DNA of 64,000 nucleotides from Sphingomonas parva (ex Maeng et al. 2020) (GTDB taxonomy: Bacteria; Pseudomonadota; Alphaproteobacteria; Sphingomonadales; Sphingomonadaceae): assembly GCF_004564275.1 (NCBI RefSeq), contig NZ_SPDV01000035.1, positions 1-64,000 of the forward strand, in the 5' to 3' direction. Below, piece after piece: positions 54,038-62,516 of this stretch. The stretch's first letter is position 1. Every line of letters begins with the position of its first letter. The notes below the pieces were generated by a model. The model had not been told where the DNA came from, did no database searches, and worked only from the letters and a program-made list of their open reading frames with translations. Both the position numbers and the translations under genes were made by a program.

Positions 54038-54828
54038 CCGCATTGCTTCTTCTCGCCTTCGCCCTCCAGGCCGCGGCCGGCCCCGCCGGTCCCGCGGCGC
54101 CGACCAATGCTGCCGATTGCGCCGCGCTGGCCCGCAGGGCGCCGGACAGCGCGATCGCGGCGGCCGACGCCTGGCGGCTCAAGGGCGGCGGCCTTGATGC
54201 CCGCGCCTGCCTTGGCCTCGCTTATGCGGAGGCGGCGCGCTGGCCGGCGGCGGCGGCCGCGCTCGAGGCCGCGGCGCGCGAGGCGGAGAGCAGCAAGGAT
54301 CTGCGCAGCGCCGATCTCTGGGTGCAGTCGGGCAACGCCTGGCTGGCCGGCGGCGAAGGCGCCAGGGCGCGCCGCGCCTTCGAGGCGGCGCTGGCGACGC
54401 CGACGCTGGGCCGGGAGCTGCGCGGCGAAGCGCATCTCGATCGCGCCCGCGCTTCGGTCTCGCTCGGCGAGCTGGCGGCGGCGCGCGCCGACATCGACCA
54501 GGCGCTCGAGCTCGTCGCTGGCGATCCCTTCGCCTGGTACCTCTCGGCGGCGCTGGCCCGGCGGCAGGACGATCTGGCGCGGGCGCGGACGGACATCGCC
54601 AAAGCGGTCGAGCTCGCCCCTTCCGAGGCCTCGATCCTGCTCGAGGCGGGCAACATCGCCGGGCTCTCGGGCGAGGTCGACGCCGCCGCGGGTCTGTTCG
54701 CCCGCGCCCAGCGCGCCTCGCCCGACTCGGAGGCCGGGGGTGCCGCGGCGGCGGCACTCGCCGCCAACGCTTCGCCGGCCGCTCAGCCCGCGCAACCGCC
54801 CGCCGGCGCCGCGACCTCGCCGGACTGA
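54034..54828 (+). CDS. Exported tetratricopeptide-repeat protein
   Basis: This 264-residue protein starts with GTG overlapping the hydrolase stop. A short signal (Leu-Leu-Leu-Leu-Ala-Phe-Ala-Leu) is followed by Ala-rich TPR helices: Gly-Leu-Ala-Tyr-Ala-Glu-Ala-Ala-Arg-Trp-Pro-Ala-Ala, Gly-Asn-Ala-Trp-Leu-Ala-Gly-Gly, Ala-Arg-Ala-Asp-Ile-Asp-Gln-Ala-Leu-Glu-Leu and one or two more. The C-terminal 25 residues are Ala/Pro-rich and unstructured. It probably binds another protein in the envelope. Confidence 0.75.
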   Translation: MTALLLLAFALQAAAGPAGPAAPTNAADCAALARRAPDSAIAAADAWRLKGGGLDARACLGLAYAEAARWPAAAAALEAAAREAESSKDLRSADLWVQSGNAWLAGGEGARARRAFEAALATPTLGRELRGEAHLDRARASVSLGELAAARADIDQALELVAGDPFAWYLSAALARRQDDLARARTDIAKAVELAPSEASILLEAGNIAGLSGEVDAAAGLFARAQRASPDSEAGGAAAAALAANASPAAQPAQPPAGAATSPD

Positions 54829-54838
54829 GCCGGCGGCG

Positions 54839-55177
54839 TCACCGCCGCGGGGCTCCGTCGGGTGTCTCGAGGACACCGGCCGCGGCGGGTTCGCTGCGCA
54901 CCAGCCGGTTCAGCGCTTCGACATGGGCGGCGAAGGCGGCCCGACCCTTTCTCGTCAGACCCGCCCAGGTGCGCTGGCGCGACGCCACCGTCGCCTTTCG
55001 CAACGTGACATAGCCCGCATCCTCCAGCTGTTTGAGGTGCTTCGAGAGCACCGACTCGCTCACTCCCGTTTCGTCCCGGAGCAAGGCGAACTCGGCCTCG
55101 TCCGTCGCGGAGAGCATCGCGCAGATCTGCAGCCGCACCGGTGCGTGAATGACCGCGTCGAGTCCGTGCGGCGGCAT
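54839..55177 (-). CDS. Winged-helix transcriptional regulator (HTH_34-like)
   Basis: This 112-residue protein has a winged helix: Ala-Pro-Val-Arg-Leu-Gln-Ile-Cys-Ala-Met-Leu, Glu-Phe-Ala-Leu-Leu-Arg-Asp-Glu-Thr-Gly-Val-Ser-Glu-Ser-Val-Leu-Ser-Lys-His-Leu-Lys-Gln-Leu-Glu and a wing Gly-Tyr-Val-Thr-Leu. This is the ArsR/MarR-like HTH_34 type without a ligand domain. It overlaps the membrane-protein stop by one base (TGATG), so both form an operon with a palindrome-rich operator upstream. Confidence 0.85.
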   Translation of the reverse strand: MPPHGLDAVIHAPVRLQICAMLSATDEAEFALLRDETGVSESVLSKHLKQLEDAGYVTLRKATVASRQRTWAGLTRKGRAAFAAHVEALNRLVRSEPAAAGVLETPDGAPRR

Positions 55178-55623
55178 CAGAGCTGCTCCGTCATCTCGGC
55201 ACGCCAGAGCCTGTCCCACGCCGCGCTGGCGAAGGCGGCGACGATGGCGGCCACTGCCCCGCAGGCCAGAGGCACCCACGCCTTGCCCTCGTCACGGCCG
55301 AAATGGACGGCGACGAAAGCCAGACCGAGGATCACGGCGAGGAAGCCGAGGGTGAGCGGCAGCGTACGTCCGCGGCGATAGCCGTTGACGCTCAGGCCGG
55401 TCTTCGCCTTCCAGACCGAATAGAGCGCGGCGACGAACAACAGGCAGACGACCGATCCGGCTACGGGCCAGGGACCGGGCAGGCCAACGCTGGCGACGAT
55501 TCCGCCCGTCCCGAGGCCGTAGAGCGGCGCGTACCAACGCGGGGAAGCGGCGCGCGCGGCGAGTCTCTGTCGCGCGGCAGTGGCAGTGGCAAGGGCCTGG
55601 CGGGGTTCGAAATCGTCGGTCAT
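55177..55623 (-). CDS. Four-helix membrane protein paired with HTH regulator
   Basis: This 148-residue protein has four hydrophobic helices: Trp-Tyr-Ala-Pro-Leu-Tyr-Gly-Leu, Val-Ala-Gly-Ser-Val-Val-Cys-Leu-Leu-Phe-Val, Leu-Gly-Phe-Leu-Ala-Val-Ile-Leu-Gly-Leu, and Cys-Gly-Ala-Val-Ala-Ala-Ile-Val. Basic loops suggest both ends are cytosolic. Small membrane proteins next to HTH_34 regulators recur in many bacteria, with unknown function. Translation is coupled to the regulator downstream. Confidence 0.75.
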   Translation of the reverse strand: MTDDFEPRQALATATAARQRLAARAASPRWYAPLYGLGTGGIVASVGLPGPWPVAGSVVCLLFVAALYSVWKAKTGLSVNGYRRGRTLPLTLGFLAVILGLAFVAVHFGRDEGKAWVPLACGAVAAIVAAFASAAWDRLWRAEMTEQL

Positions 55624-55633
55624 GTTTCCTCAC

Positions 55634-55681
55634 TTTCCAAGTTGGAAACTAAAGTGACTTTCCAACTTGTCAAGTGACAAG
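55634..55681 (-). promoter_or_regulatory. Operator array before the HTH/membrane operon
   Basis: Two perfect palindromes lie within 48 bases: TTTCCAAGTTGGAAA (55634-55648) and CTTGTCAAGTGACAAG (55666-55681). ACTTTCCAA occurs as a direct repeat (55632, 55657), and AAGTGAC twice. They start 11 bases upstream of the membrane-protein ATG, so the regulator probably represses its own operon from here. Confidence 0.72.
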
Positions 55682-55717
55682 CACGGCCGTGCATTTCGTC
55701 GTGACGAACCGTGCCGC

Positions 55718-56746
55718 TCACTCCTCTCCCTGGAGCATTTTCGTCCGCTCGATCGTCAGCCAGGCGGCAAGGCTGTCGGAGGGAACGCCCGGCCACTTCA
55801 GCTTCGCGAAGGCGACAAATGCGTCACGATAGCGCAGCCAGGCGCGCTGCGCGTCGCGTATCCCCACCTGCGTGACGGCTCCGATCCCGCGCCCGGTGTC
55901 GGCTTCGCGTATCGCCTTGCGGTAAGCGGCGTTGAGCGCGGCGTCGGCGGCCCGATATTGGGCGCTGGTGTAGCGGGGCGCACGCCCGGTCGAGAGCCGC
56001 CGCAGCATCTCGGTAAAGGCTTCGCGCGCCGCCTCTTCGGCGCCGATCTGCATCGCCGCCCGCGCCGTCCCGCTCAGGTCCACCTCGCCGCCGCCGTGCG
56101 CGTCGACCCAGGCGTCACGAGCCTTCTGAAGCGGCGCGAACGCCTGGCGCTCGGCCGGAGTCCAGCCGCGCATGAGCACCGCCAGCGCGGCGGCCCGCCG
56201 CGCAGTATCGATCCGCTCGTGGTGACCGGCGCAATAGCCCATCGCCAGGCCGCTGGTCACGTCGTCGCAGAAGTGGAAGTCGCTGCCCGTCCAGCCCTCC
56301 ATTTTCGCCCCGGCGAGATGCCGGACCCGTCCGTCCGATTCGAACGGCGCGCCTTCGATGCCGCAGGCGAGATGCGTCGCCACGTCGAGGTCGCGCCTGG
56401 CGCCGACCCCATTGGCGTAGATCGTCATCAGCATGATGCTGCCGCCGAACACGCCGTCATCGCCCGCGTCCCGCTCGAGAAAGGCACATTGGCGGGCTTT
56501 CACCGGATCGGCCTTCATCCCGATGCCGTAATAGAGCGCCTCGGAATCGCAGCCCCTGAGCGCGGCCACGGCCTTGGCGTCGGGCCGATCGGCGCGCGGC
56601 GGCTCCTTGGCCTTCAACGCCCGGCAGATCGCCTTCGATTCCTCGAATCCTTGCGTGAACTCGCCAGTCGCCTCGGACCAGTCGTAGCTCTGTCCGGCGG
56701 CCGCTGCGCCGAGCAGCGCCGCCGCCGCAACCGCGATGAGCTTCAT
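55718..56746 (-). CDS. Exported DUF1311/LprI-domain protein
   Basis: This 342-residue protein has a signal peptide (Ala-Ala-Ala-Gly-Gln). The C-terminal 95 residues form a DUF1311 (lysozyme-inhibitor LprI-like) domain: Tyr-Arg-Ala-Ala-Asp-Ala-Ala-Leu-Asn-Ala-Ala-Tyr and Gly-Ile-Arg-Asp-Ala-Gln-Arg-Ala-Trp-Leu-Arg-Tyr-Arg-Asp. The middle has paired Cys and helical repeats like Sel1/TPR. A role in guarding the cell wall against host lysozyme is possible but this is inference. ATG 56744-56746 follows GGAGGGG. Confidence 0.78.
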   Translation of the reverse strand: MKLIAVAAAALLGAAAAGQSYDWSEATGEFTQGFEESKAICRALKAKEPPRADRPDAKAVAALRGCDSEALYYGIGMKADPVKARQCAFLERDAGDDGVFGGSIMLMTIYANGVGARRDLDVATHLACGIEGAPFESDGRVRHLAGAKMEGWTGSDFHFCDDVTSGLAMGYCAGHHERIDTARRAAALAVLMRGWTPAERQAFAPLQKARDAWVDAHGGGEVDLSGTARAAMQIGAEEAAREAFTEMLRRLSTGRAPRYTSAQYRAADAALNAAYRKAIREADTGRGIGAVTQVGIRDAQRAWLRYRDAFVAFAKLKWPGVPSDSLAAWLTIERTKMLQGEE

Positions 56747-56870
56747 CCGCCGTGCCCCTCCACAAAGCAGCGCGGAGGCTACGCTTCGCGCCCGTGGCGC
56801 GCAACGCCGCTGGATCCCAACATGAGTCAAGGCGTTGTCCCCGTCCGGCTTGTGTTTTCCGGAGAAGGCG

Positions 56871-57101
56871 ATGTCGCGTTTCTTCTTCCATCTGCGCGGT
56901 CAGGGGCTTTCCGTCCGCGACGAGATCGGAACCGAATGTCGCAATGCCGATGAGGCAAGGACCTTTGCCATCCGTGTGGCGGAGGATCTCAGGCGTGCCG
57001 ACTCCGGCAATTATCCGCTTTGTGCCCGGCTCGACGTGGAGGACGACGAATCGCGTCCCGTCTTCCTCGTGCCCCTGCGACTCAGCGTCTCCGAGCGCTG
57101 A
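56871..57101 (+). CDS. Small DUF6894-like protein
   Basis: This 76-residue cytosolic protein begins Met-Ser-Arg-Phe-Phe-Phe-His-Leu-Arg with Asp-Glu-Ile-Gly-Thr-Glu-Cys and Asp-Glu-Ala-Arg-Thr-Phe-Ala, a pattern common in small alphaproteobacterial DUF6894 proteins. The function is unknown. GGAGAAGG lies just upstream of ATG 56871. It may be its own transcription unit. Confidence 0.78.
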   Translation: MSRFFFHLRGQGLSVRDEIGTECRNADEARTFAIRVAEDLRRADSGNYPLCARLDVEDDESRPVFLVPLRLSVSER

Positions 57102-57167
57102 TCGGCGCGTCGCGCCGCTGGAACCGGCGGCGCCCCGCGGCCATATAGCCGGCGAAAGGACGCTGGC

Positions 57168-57584
57168 ATGAAATATCTCCACACGATGATCCGGGTCTCG
57201 GATCCAGAGGCGACGCTTCGCTTTTTCGAGCTGCTCGGGCTTCGCGAGCTGCGGCGGATGGACAATGAAAAGGGCCGCTTCACCCTGATCTTCCTCGCCG
57301 CGCCCGGAGACGAGCAGGCGCAGGTCGAGCTCACCCACAATTGGGACGAGCAAGGCTATGGCGAGGGCCGCAACTTCGGCCATCTCGCCTACCGGGTCGA
57401 CGATATCTACGAGACCTGCCGGCGGCTGATGGACAATGGCGTGACGATCAACCGCCCGCCTCGCGACGGCCACATGGCCTTCGTGCGGACGCCGGACAAC
57501 ATCTCGATCGAGCTGCTGCAGGCCGGCGACGCCAGGCCGCCGCAGGAGCCCTGGGCCTCGATGCCGAACACCGGGCACTGGTGA
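57168..57584 (+). CDS. gloA: Lactoylglutathione lyase (glyoxalase I)
   Basis: This 138-residue enzyme converts the methylglyoxal-glutathione adduct to S-lactoylglutathione. It has His5 in Tyr-Leu-His-Thr-Met-Ile-Arg-Val, Glu in Val-Glu-Leu-Thr-His-Asn, His in Phe-Gly-His-Leu-Ala-Tyr and Glu in Ser-Ile-Glu-Leu-Leu, the four metal ligands. Two vicinal-oxygen-chelate repeats are present. The next gene's ATG overlaps its stop. Confidence 0.95.
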   Translation: MKYLHTMIRVSDPEATLRFFELLGLRELRRMDNEKGRFTLIFLAAPGDEQAQVELTHNWDEQGYGEGRNFGHLAYRVDDIYETCRRLMDNGVTINRPPRDGHMAFVRTPDNISIELLQAGDARPPQEPWASMPNTGHW

Positions 57585-58660
57585 TGACGCCGGGGCGCTG
57601 GCCGGATCGACGCTTCGCGGCGTTGCTCGGCAGCCGGCTCCCCCTGGTCCAGGCTCCGATGGCGGGCGCCGGCGGAGTCGCGCTCGCCGTCGGCGCGATC
57701 GCCGGTGGCGCGGTCGGATCTCTGCCCTGCGCGATGTTGCGCGCGGACCAGGTGCGCACCGACGCGGCGGAAGTCCGCCGCCGCGCCGCGGGCCCGCTGG
57801 CGCTCAACTTCTTCTGTCACCGCATGCCCCGGTCGAGCGACGACGCGGCGTGGCGACGCCTTCTCCAGCCTTTCCACCGCGAATTGGACGTCGACCCGGA
57901 AACGAGCGGCGGCGCCGCACGCCGACCGTTCGACGAGGAGATGTGCGCGGCCGTGGAGGAGATACGCCCTGAGATCGTCAGCTTCCACTTCGGCTTGCCC
58001 GACCCGCCCTTGCTCGAGCGGGTACGCCGGACCGCAGCGAAGGTTCTCGGCAATGCGACGAGCGTGGCCGAGGCGCGGAGCCTCGCCGCCAGCGGCGTCG
58101 ACGCGATCATCGCCCAGGGCTGGGAGGCGGGAGGCCATATCGGACGCTTCCTGGACGCGCCCCACGAGCGCCAGCTCGGTCTCTTCGCCCTCCTGCCCCA
58201 GATCGTCGACGCGGTTCGGCTTCCCGTGATCGCGGCCGGGGGCATCGCGGACGGCCGCGGTGTCGCCGCGGCGATGATGCTCGGCGCCGCGGCCGTTCAG
58301 ATCGGCACCGCCTATCTGCGCTGCCCGGAGAGCCTGATCGCTCCGGCGCATCGGCAGGCGCTCGCCTCTCCGCTCGCGGAGCAGACGGAGTTCACCAATC
58401 TCTACAGCGGCGGGCTCGCGCGTGGCCTGCCGACCCGGCTGACCGAGGCGCTCGGCCCGATCCGCGACGAGGTGCCGTCATTTCCGCTCGCCTCCGCCGC
58501 GCTGGCGCCGCTGGCCGAGGCGGCGGAGCGGCGCGGCGAGAGCGGCTTCAGGCCGATGTGGGCCGGCCAGTCGGCGGCGCTCGCTCCGGTGCTGCCGGCG
58601 CGCGATCTTACCGAGCGGCTCGGCGCCGAGGCGCTGGCCTTGCTTGGGCGTGAGGACTAA
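57584..58660 (+). CDS. Nitronate monooxygenase family flavoprotein
   Basis: This 358-residue protein belongs to the nitronate monooxygenase/2-nitropropane dioxygenase family. It has Val-Gln-Ala-Pro-Met-Ala-Gly at the N-terminus, Ala-Gln-Gly-Trp-Glu-Ala-Gly-Gly-His near residue 180 and Ala-Ala-Gly-Gly-Ile-Ala-Asp-Gly-Arg-Gly near 220, all for FMN. The family oxidises nitronates or reduces quinones. It lies between the two glyoxalase genes and overlaps the gloA stop by one base, so it is part of the same operon. Confidence 0.9.
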   Translation: MTPGRWPDRRFAALLGSRLPLVQAPMAGAGGVALAVGAIAGGAVGSLPCAMLRADQVRTDAAEVRRRAAGPLALNFFCHRMPRSSDDAAWRRLLQPFHRELDVDPETSGGAARRPFDEEMCAAVEEIRPEIVSFHFGLPDPPLLERVRRTAAKVLGNATSVAEARSLAASGVDAIIAQGWEAGGHIGRFLDAPHERQLGLFALLPQIVDAVRLPVIAAGGIADGRGVAAAMMLGAAAVQIGTAYLRCPESLIAPAHRQALASPLAEQTEFTNLYSGGLARGLPTRLTEALGPIRDEVPSFPLASAALAPLAEAAERRGESGFRPMWAGQSAALAPVLPARDLTERLGAEALALLGRED

Positions 58661-58669
58661 TCTCGCAGG

Positions 58670-59398
58670 ATGATCGAGATCGTCCGCGTTCCCGCGCTCA
58701 GCGACAATTACATCTGGCTCGTGCACGAACCCGAGAGTGGCGAGACCGCAGTCGTCGATCCCGCCCAGGCGGAGCCGGTCCTGGCGGCCGCCGCGGCGCG
58801 CGGCTGGACGATAAGCCAGATCTGGAACACCCACTGGCACGGCGATCACACCGGCGGCAACGCGGCCATCAAGGCCGCGACCGGCTGCACGATCACGGGT
58901 CCCGCGGCCGAGGCCGCGCGCATCCCCACGCTCGACCGCGGCGTGCGCGAAGGTGATCTGGTCATGCTCGGCCCGGTGCGGGCGACGGTGATGGAGGTGC
59001 CGGCCCATACCGCCGGCCACATCGCTTATCATTTGCCTTCGGAGAGCGTCGCCTTCGTCGGCGACACATTGTTCGCGATGGGCTGCGGGCGGCTGTTCGA
59101 GGGCAATGCCGAGCAGATGCACGCCAATCTCCAGCGGCTCGCCGCGCTGCCGGCGGAAACCCAGGTCTATTGCGCGCACGAATACACCCTGTCCAACGGC
59201 CGCTTCGCCCTCGTCGCGGAGCCGGACAATGACGACATTCGCGCGCGGATGGTGCGGGTCGAGGCCGCCCGCGCCGTCAACGAAGCGACGGTGCCGACGA
59301 CCATCGCCCTGGAGCGCGCAACCAATCCGTTCATGCGCGCTGCTTCTGCGGCGCAGCTCGCCGAGCGCCGACTGGCGAAGGATAATTTCCGCGGCTGA
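58670..59398 (+). CDS. gloB: Hydroxyacylglutathione hydrolase (glyoxalase II)
   Basis: This 242-residue metallo-beta-lactamase-fold enzyme hydrolyses S-lactoylglutathione to D-lactate and glutathione. The zinc motif Thr-His-Trp-His-Gly-Asp-His-Thr-Gly-Gly is near residue 54, with further ligands in His-Thr-Ala-Gly-His and Phe-Val-Gly-Asp-Thr. It is shorter than typical (about 250-260) but has the HAGH C-terminal segment. Nine bases separate it from the monooxygenase. Confidence 0.95.
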   Translation: MIEIVRVPALSDNYIWLVHEPESGETAVVDPAQAEPVLAAAAARGWTISQIWNTHWHGDHTGGNAAIKAATGCTITGPAAEAARIPTLDRGVREGDLVMLGPVRATVMEVPAHTAGHIAYHLPSESVAFVGDTLFAMGCGRLFEGNAEQMHANLQRLAALPAETQVYCAHEYTLSNGRFALVAEPDNDDIRARMVRVEAARAVNEATVPTTIALERATNPFMRAASAAQLAERRLAKDNFRG

Positions 59399-59447
59399 AG
59401 GCGCGATTCCGTCACGCTCGCGTTGAGCAGATGAGGAGGATCGGACG

Positions 59448-59858
59448 ATGAAGGCATTTCTCGCTGTGTGCGCGCTGGGGCTGGTCGCCGGCTGCGCCGA
59501 TCAGGCTGCGCCCGAGCTGAGCGAATCGGACGAAGCCCGCCTGGGGGCGGAGCTCGCCAATTACGAGCAGGCCGGCCGCACGGTCGATTGCGTCAACAGC
59601 CGCGACCTGCGCGGCAACCGCAGCGCCGGTGAGGCCGCGATCATCTTCGATGGGCTCGGCCGCCGGGTCTGGGTCAATCGTCCCCCGGCCGGTTGCCCGA
59701 GCCTCGAGCACGGACGTGCGCTTCGCACCTCCACCCCCTCCACCCGACTCTGCCGCGGCGACATCGCCACGGTCTTCGATCCGGTGAGCGGCATCAGCTA
59801 CGGCAGCTGCGGCCTTGGCGCGTTCACGCCCTACGAGCGTCGGCCCAGCGCCGGCTGA
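59448..59858 (+). CDS. DUF6491-like lipoprotein
   Basis: This 136-residue protein has a lipobox (Leu-Val-Ala-Gly-Cys, Cys near residue 16). The mature part has Asp-Cys-Val-Asn-Ser, Ile-Ile-Phe-Asp-Gly, Trp-Val-Asn-Arg and a later Cys-Arg-Gly-Asp and Ser-Cys-Gly-Leu-Gly-Ala-Phe, matching a four-Cys exported DUF6491 pattern. Function is unknown. A GAGGAGGATC site lies upstream of ATG 59448. Confidence 0.75.
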   Translation: MKAFLAVCALGLVAGCADQAAPELSESDEARLGAELANYEQAGRTVDCVNSRDLRGNRSAGEAAIIFDGLGRRVWVNRPPAGCPSLEHGRALRTSTPSTRLCRGDIATVFDPVSGISYGSCGLGAFTPYERRPSAG

Positions 59859-60045
59859 GGCGCCGCGCCCGGGGCGCAGAACGGCCCGGCTGCGCAACGT
59901 CCCGTCCCGCCTCTGCCCGCCCGCCGGCCGATTATGGAGAAAGACTGCCCTTCGGGAGTTTCATCGTCACCGTCGCCGGCTTCGAGCCGCGACATGCGCG
60001 TGTCCGTCATACGGCACGCCCCGTTCTAACTAGGGAGACGATGTG

Positions 60046-60537
60046 ATGAGAGTAGCTGCATTTGCGATCACGCTGATGCTGGGCGGCGCGGCCATCGCCC
60101 AGACCACCACGACGACGACCACGGACCAGAGCACCGGCATGTCCACCGGCGTGAGCACCCAGGTCGGCACGACCGGCGTAGAAGCCGATGTCGACGTGAA
60201 TGCGCAGGCCACCACCAGCATGCCGAGCACCAGCACGACCACCACCACCCAGTCGAACACCAGCTGGAATACCGGCCAGACCACGATGGCCAGCAACATG
60301 ACCGGCCAGACGGTCCAGCCGAGCAACGCCAATCCGGAACGCGACGCGCGCGGCATCCGCGTGATCTCCGATCCGGCCGTTGCGCCGGCCGGCTATAACG
60401 GCACTGCCGGTACCGGAATGGGCGGCCCCGTGGCCGACACCAGCGCGATGGGCAGCGACTCCTCGGCTCCGGCCTGCTCGAAGACGGTGACGGACAATTG
60501 CGTCCAGACCTACGAGCGCGGCCGCTCGCCGCGCTGA
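60046..60537 (+). CDS. Exported Thr/Ser-rich protein
   Basis: This 163-residue protein has a signal peptide ending near Ala-Ile-Ala/Gln. About 90 residues follow that are nearly all Thr, Ser, Gly, Gln and Met, with runs of Thr. The end has two Cys (Pro-Ala-Cys-Ser and Asp-Asn-Cys-Val) that may form a disulfide. Low-complexity exported proteins of this type are frequent in sphingomonads and may be surface-associated. ATG 60046 follows AGGGAG by eight bases. No family recognised. Confidence 0.68.
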   Translation: MRVAAFAITLMLGGAAIAQTTTTTTTDQSTGMSTGVSTQVGTTGVEADVDVNAQATTSMPSTSTTTTTQSNTSWNTGQTTMASNMTGQTVQPSNANPERDARGIRVISDPAVAPAGYNGTAGTGMGGPVADTSAMGSDSSAPACSKTVTDNCVQTYERGRSPR

Positions 60538-60559
60538 GCAGCGACTGACCCAAGCCAGG

Positions 60560-60591
60560 AAGCCCTGGCCCGCACCAGCGGGTCAGGGCTT
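60560..60591. terminator. Bidirectional stem-loop between convergent genes
   Basis: A 14-bp stem (60560-60573 with 60578-60591, one G-T pair) closes on ACCA. It sits between the Thr-rich protein gene and the convergent acyl-CoA ligase. Neither side has a long T-run. Confidence 0.7.
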
Positions 60592-60633
60592 CATGCGTTT
60601 CAGGGTCGCTCGCCGAGCTCGGTCGAGCGCCGC

Positions 60634-62421
60634 CTATTTCTTGTACAGGGCGTCCAGCCGCTCGCCATACACCTCGCGGATGACGTGCCGGCGGATCTTG
60701 ATCGAGGGCGTGAGCTGCTGGTTCTCGACCGTGAACGCCTCGTCGGCGACGATGAAGCGCCGCACTTTCTCGATCACCGAGAGATCGGCGTTGACGCGGT
60801 CGAGCGCCTTGCCAAGGGCGCGGTGATAATCCGGGTCGTCGGCGAGCCCCGTCCGCGGTCTGCCGTTCGCCTTCGCCCATTCCGCCGTCCATTCCGGGTC
60901 GGGGACGATCACCGCGACCAGGTACGGCCGCCGGTCGCCGACGACCATCGCCTGCAGGATCTCGGGCTGGATGGTGAGCATGCCCTCCACCTTCTGCGGC
61001 GCGACGTTGTCGCCCTTGTCGTTGACGATCAGGTCCTTCTTGCGGTCGGTGATGACGAGCCGCCCGCGCGCGTCGAGATGGCCGATGTCGCCGGTGTGCA
61101 GCCAGCCGTCGATCACCGCCTTCGCGGTCTGCGCCGGATTGCGCCAATAGCCCTTCATCACCAGCGGGCCGCGCACAAGGATCTCGCCGTCCTCGGCGAT
61201 CCTGACTTCCGCATTCTTCAGCGGCGGACCGACAGTGTCCATCTTGATCCCGGCGCGCGGCCGGTTGCAGCTGATCACCGGGCCCGCCTCGGTCTGGCCA
61301 TAGCCCTGGAGCAGGGTAAGGCCGAGGGCGTGGAAGAAGATGCCGACGTCGGGGTTGAGCGGCGCGCCGCCGGAGACCATCGCCTTGATCCGCCCGCCGA
61401 AGCGGGCGCTGACCTTCGGCCGCAACGTGCGCGAGAGGATGAGGTCCATCGGCCGGTCCCACAGCGGAATCCCCCCGGCATAGTCCTTCGCGCCGATCGC
61501 GAGCGCCCGCTGCATCAGGTAGTTGGAGAGCCTGCCCTGCTTCTCGACGGACTTGAGGATGCGCTGCCGCAGCACCTCGAACAGGCGGGGCACGACCACC
61601 ATGATGGTCGGGCGTACCTCCTCGATGTTGGAGGCGAGCTTCTCCAGCCCTTCGGAATAATAGATCTGCGCGCCCAGGCCGATCGGGAAGAACTGACCGC
61701 CGCTATGCTCATAGGCGTGGCTGGCGGGCAGGAACGAGAGGAAGACCTCGTCGTCGATCCCGAAATCCTCGGAAATGACGGTAGTGCAGCCCTCGACATT
61801 GTGAAGGATCGCGCCGTGATGCTGCATCACGCCGCGCGGGGCGCCGCCGGTGCCGGACGTGTAGATCAGGCAGGCGAGGTCGTCGCGGCCGGTCTGCTCC
61901 GCCTCCGCCGTCAGGCCCGCGACGTCCGCAGCGCCGCTGTCGACCAGCGTCTGCCATTGATGGAAGGCGACATCGCCGGCCTGGCCTCCGGGCAGCGGCT
62001 CCATGCCGATCACATGCTCGCAGCTGTTCGATCGGATCGCCGCCGGCAGCAGCGGCTTCGCGAGCTTCGCCGTCGAGACGATCACGGCCCGCGCGCCGCT
62101 GTCGTTCAGGATGTGGGTGTGATCGCGCTCGGTGTTGGTGGTGTAGGTCGGCACCGTCACGCAGCCCGCGGCCATGATCGCCAGGTCGGACAGGCACCAT
62201 TCCGGCCGGTTCTCGGACACCAGCATGACCATGTCGCCCCTGGCCAGACCGATGGCGCGCAGCGACGCAGCCAGCGCCGCGACCTGGTGCGCCGCCTCCC
62301 GCCAGCTGATCGATTGCCAGCGGCCATCCTTCTTCGCCCAGAGGAACGGCGCATCGCCGCGCTCCGCCGCCCGTACGAAGAACATCGTCACCAGGTTCGG
62401 AAACGTCTCGACTGGCCGCAA
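60634..62421 (-). CDS. Long-chain fatty-acid-CoA ligase (AMP-forming)
   Basis: This 595-residue enzyme activates fatty acids to acyl-CoA for beta-oxidation or lipid synthesis. Motifs: Leu-Ile-Tyr-Thr-Ser-Gly-Thr-Gly-Gly-Ala-Pro-Arg-Gly (P-loop, with Ala for the usual Thr/Glu-Pro), Gly-Tyr-Gly-Gln-Thr-Glu and Trp-Leu-His-Thr-Gly-Asp, then Asp-Arg-Lys-Lys-Asp. It belongs to the long ACSL-type group. TTG at 62419-62421 is preferred as GGGGAGAGG lies directly before it; the TTG at 62436 would overlap that site. Confidence 0.88.
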   Translation of the reverse strand: MRPVETFPNLVTMFFVRAAERGDAPFLWAKKDGRWQSISWREAAHQVAALAASLRAIGLARGDMVMLVSENRPEWCLSDLAIMAAGCVTVPTYTTNTERDHTHILNDSGARAVIVSTAKLAKPLLPAAIRSNSCEHVIGMEPLPGGQAGDVAFHQWQTLVDSGAADVAGLTAEAEQTGRDDLACLIYTSGTGGAPRGVMQHHGAILHNVEGCTTVISEDFGIDDEVFLSFLPASHAYEHSGGQFFPIGLGAQIYYSEGLEKLASNIEEVRPTIMVVVPRLFEVLRQRILKSVEKQGRLSNYLMQRALAIGAKDYAGGIPLWDRPMDLILSRTLRPKVSARFGGRIKAMVSGGAPLNPDVGIFFHALGLTLLQGYGQTEAGPVISCNRPRAGIKMDTVGPPLKNAEVRIAEDGEILVRGPLVMKGYWRNPAQTAKAVIDGWLHTGDIGHLDARGRLVITDRKKDLIVNDKGDNVAPQKVEGMLTIQPEILQAMVVGDRRPYLVAVIVPDPEWTAEWAKANGRPRTGLADDPDYHRALGKALDRVNADLSVIEKVRRFIVADEAFTVENQQLTPSIKIRRHVIREVYGERLDALYKK

Positions 62422-62516
62422 CTGCCCTCTCCCCAAAGGCCTGGATCGCGCGAGGCTGAATCAGCCCCGGAGTCGAATCAAGGCCGTAACCAGCCGATCC
62501 CGGCCTGCTACCCTAT

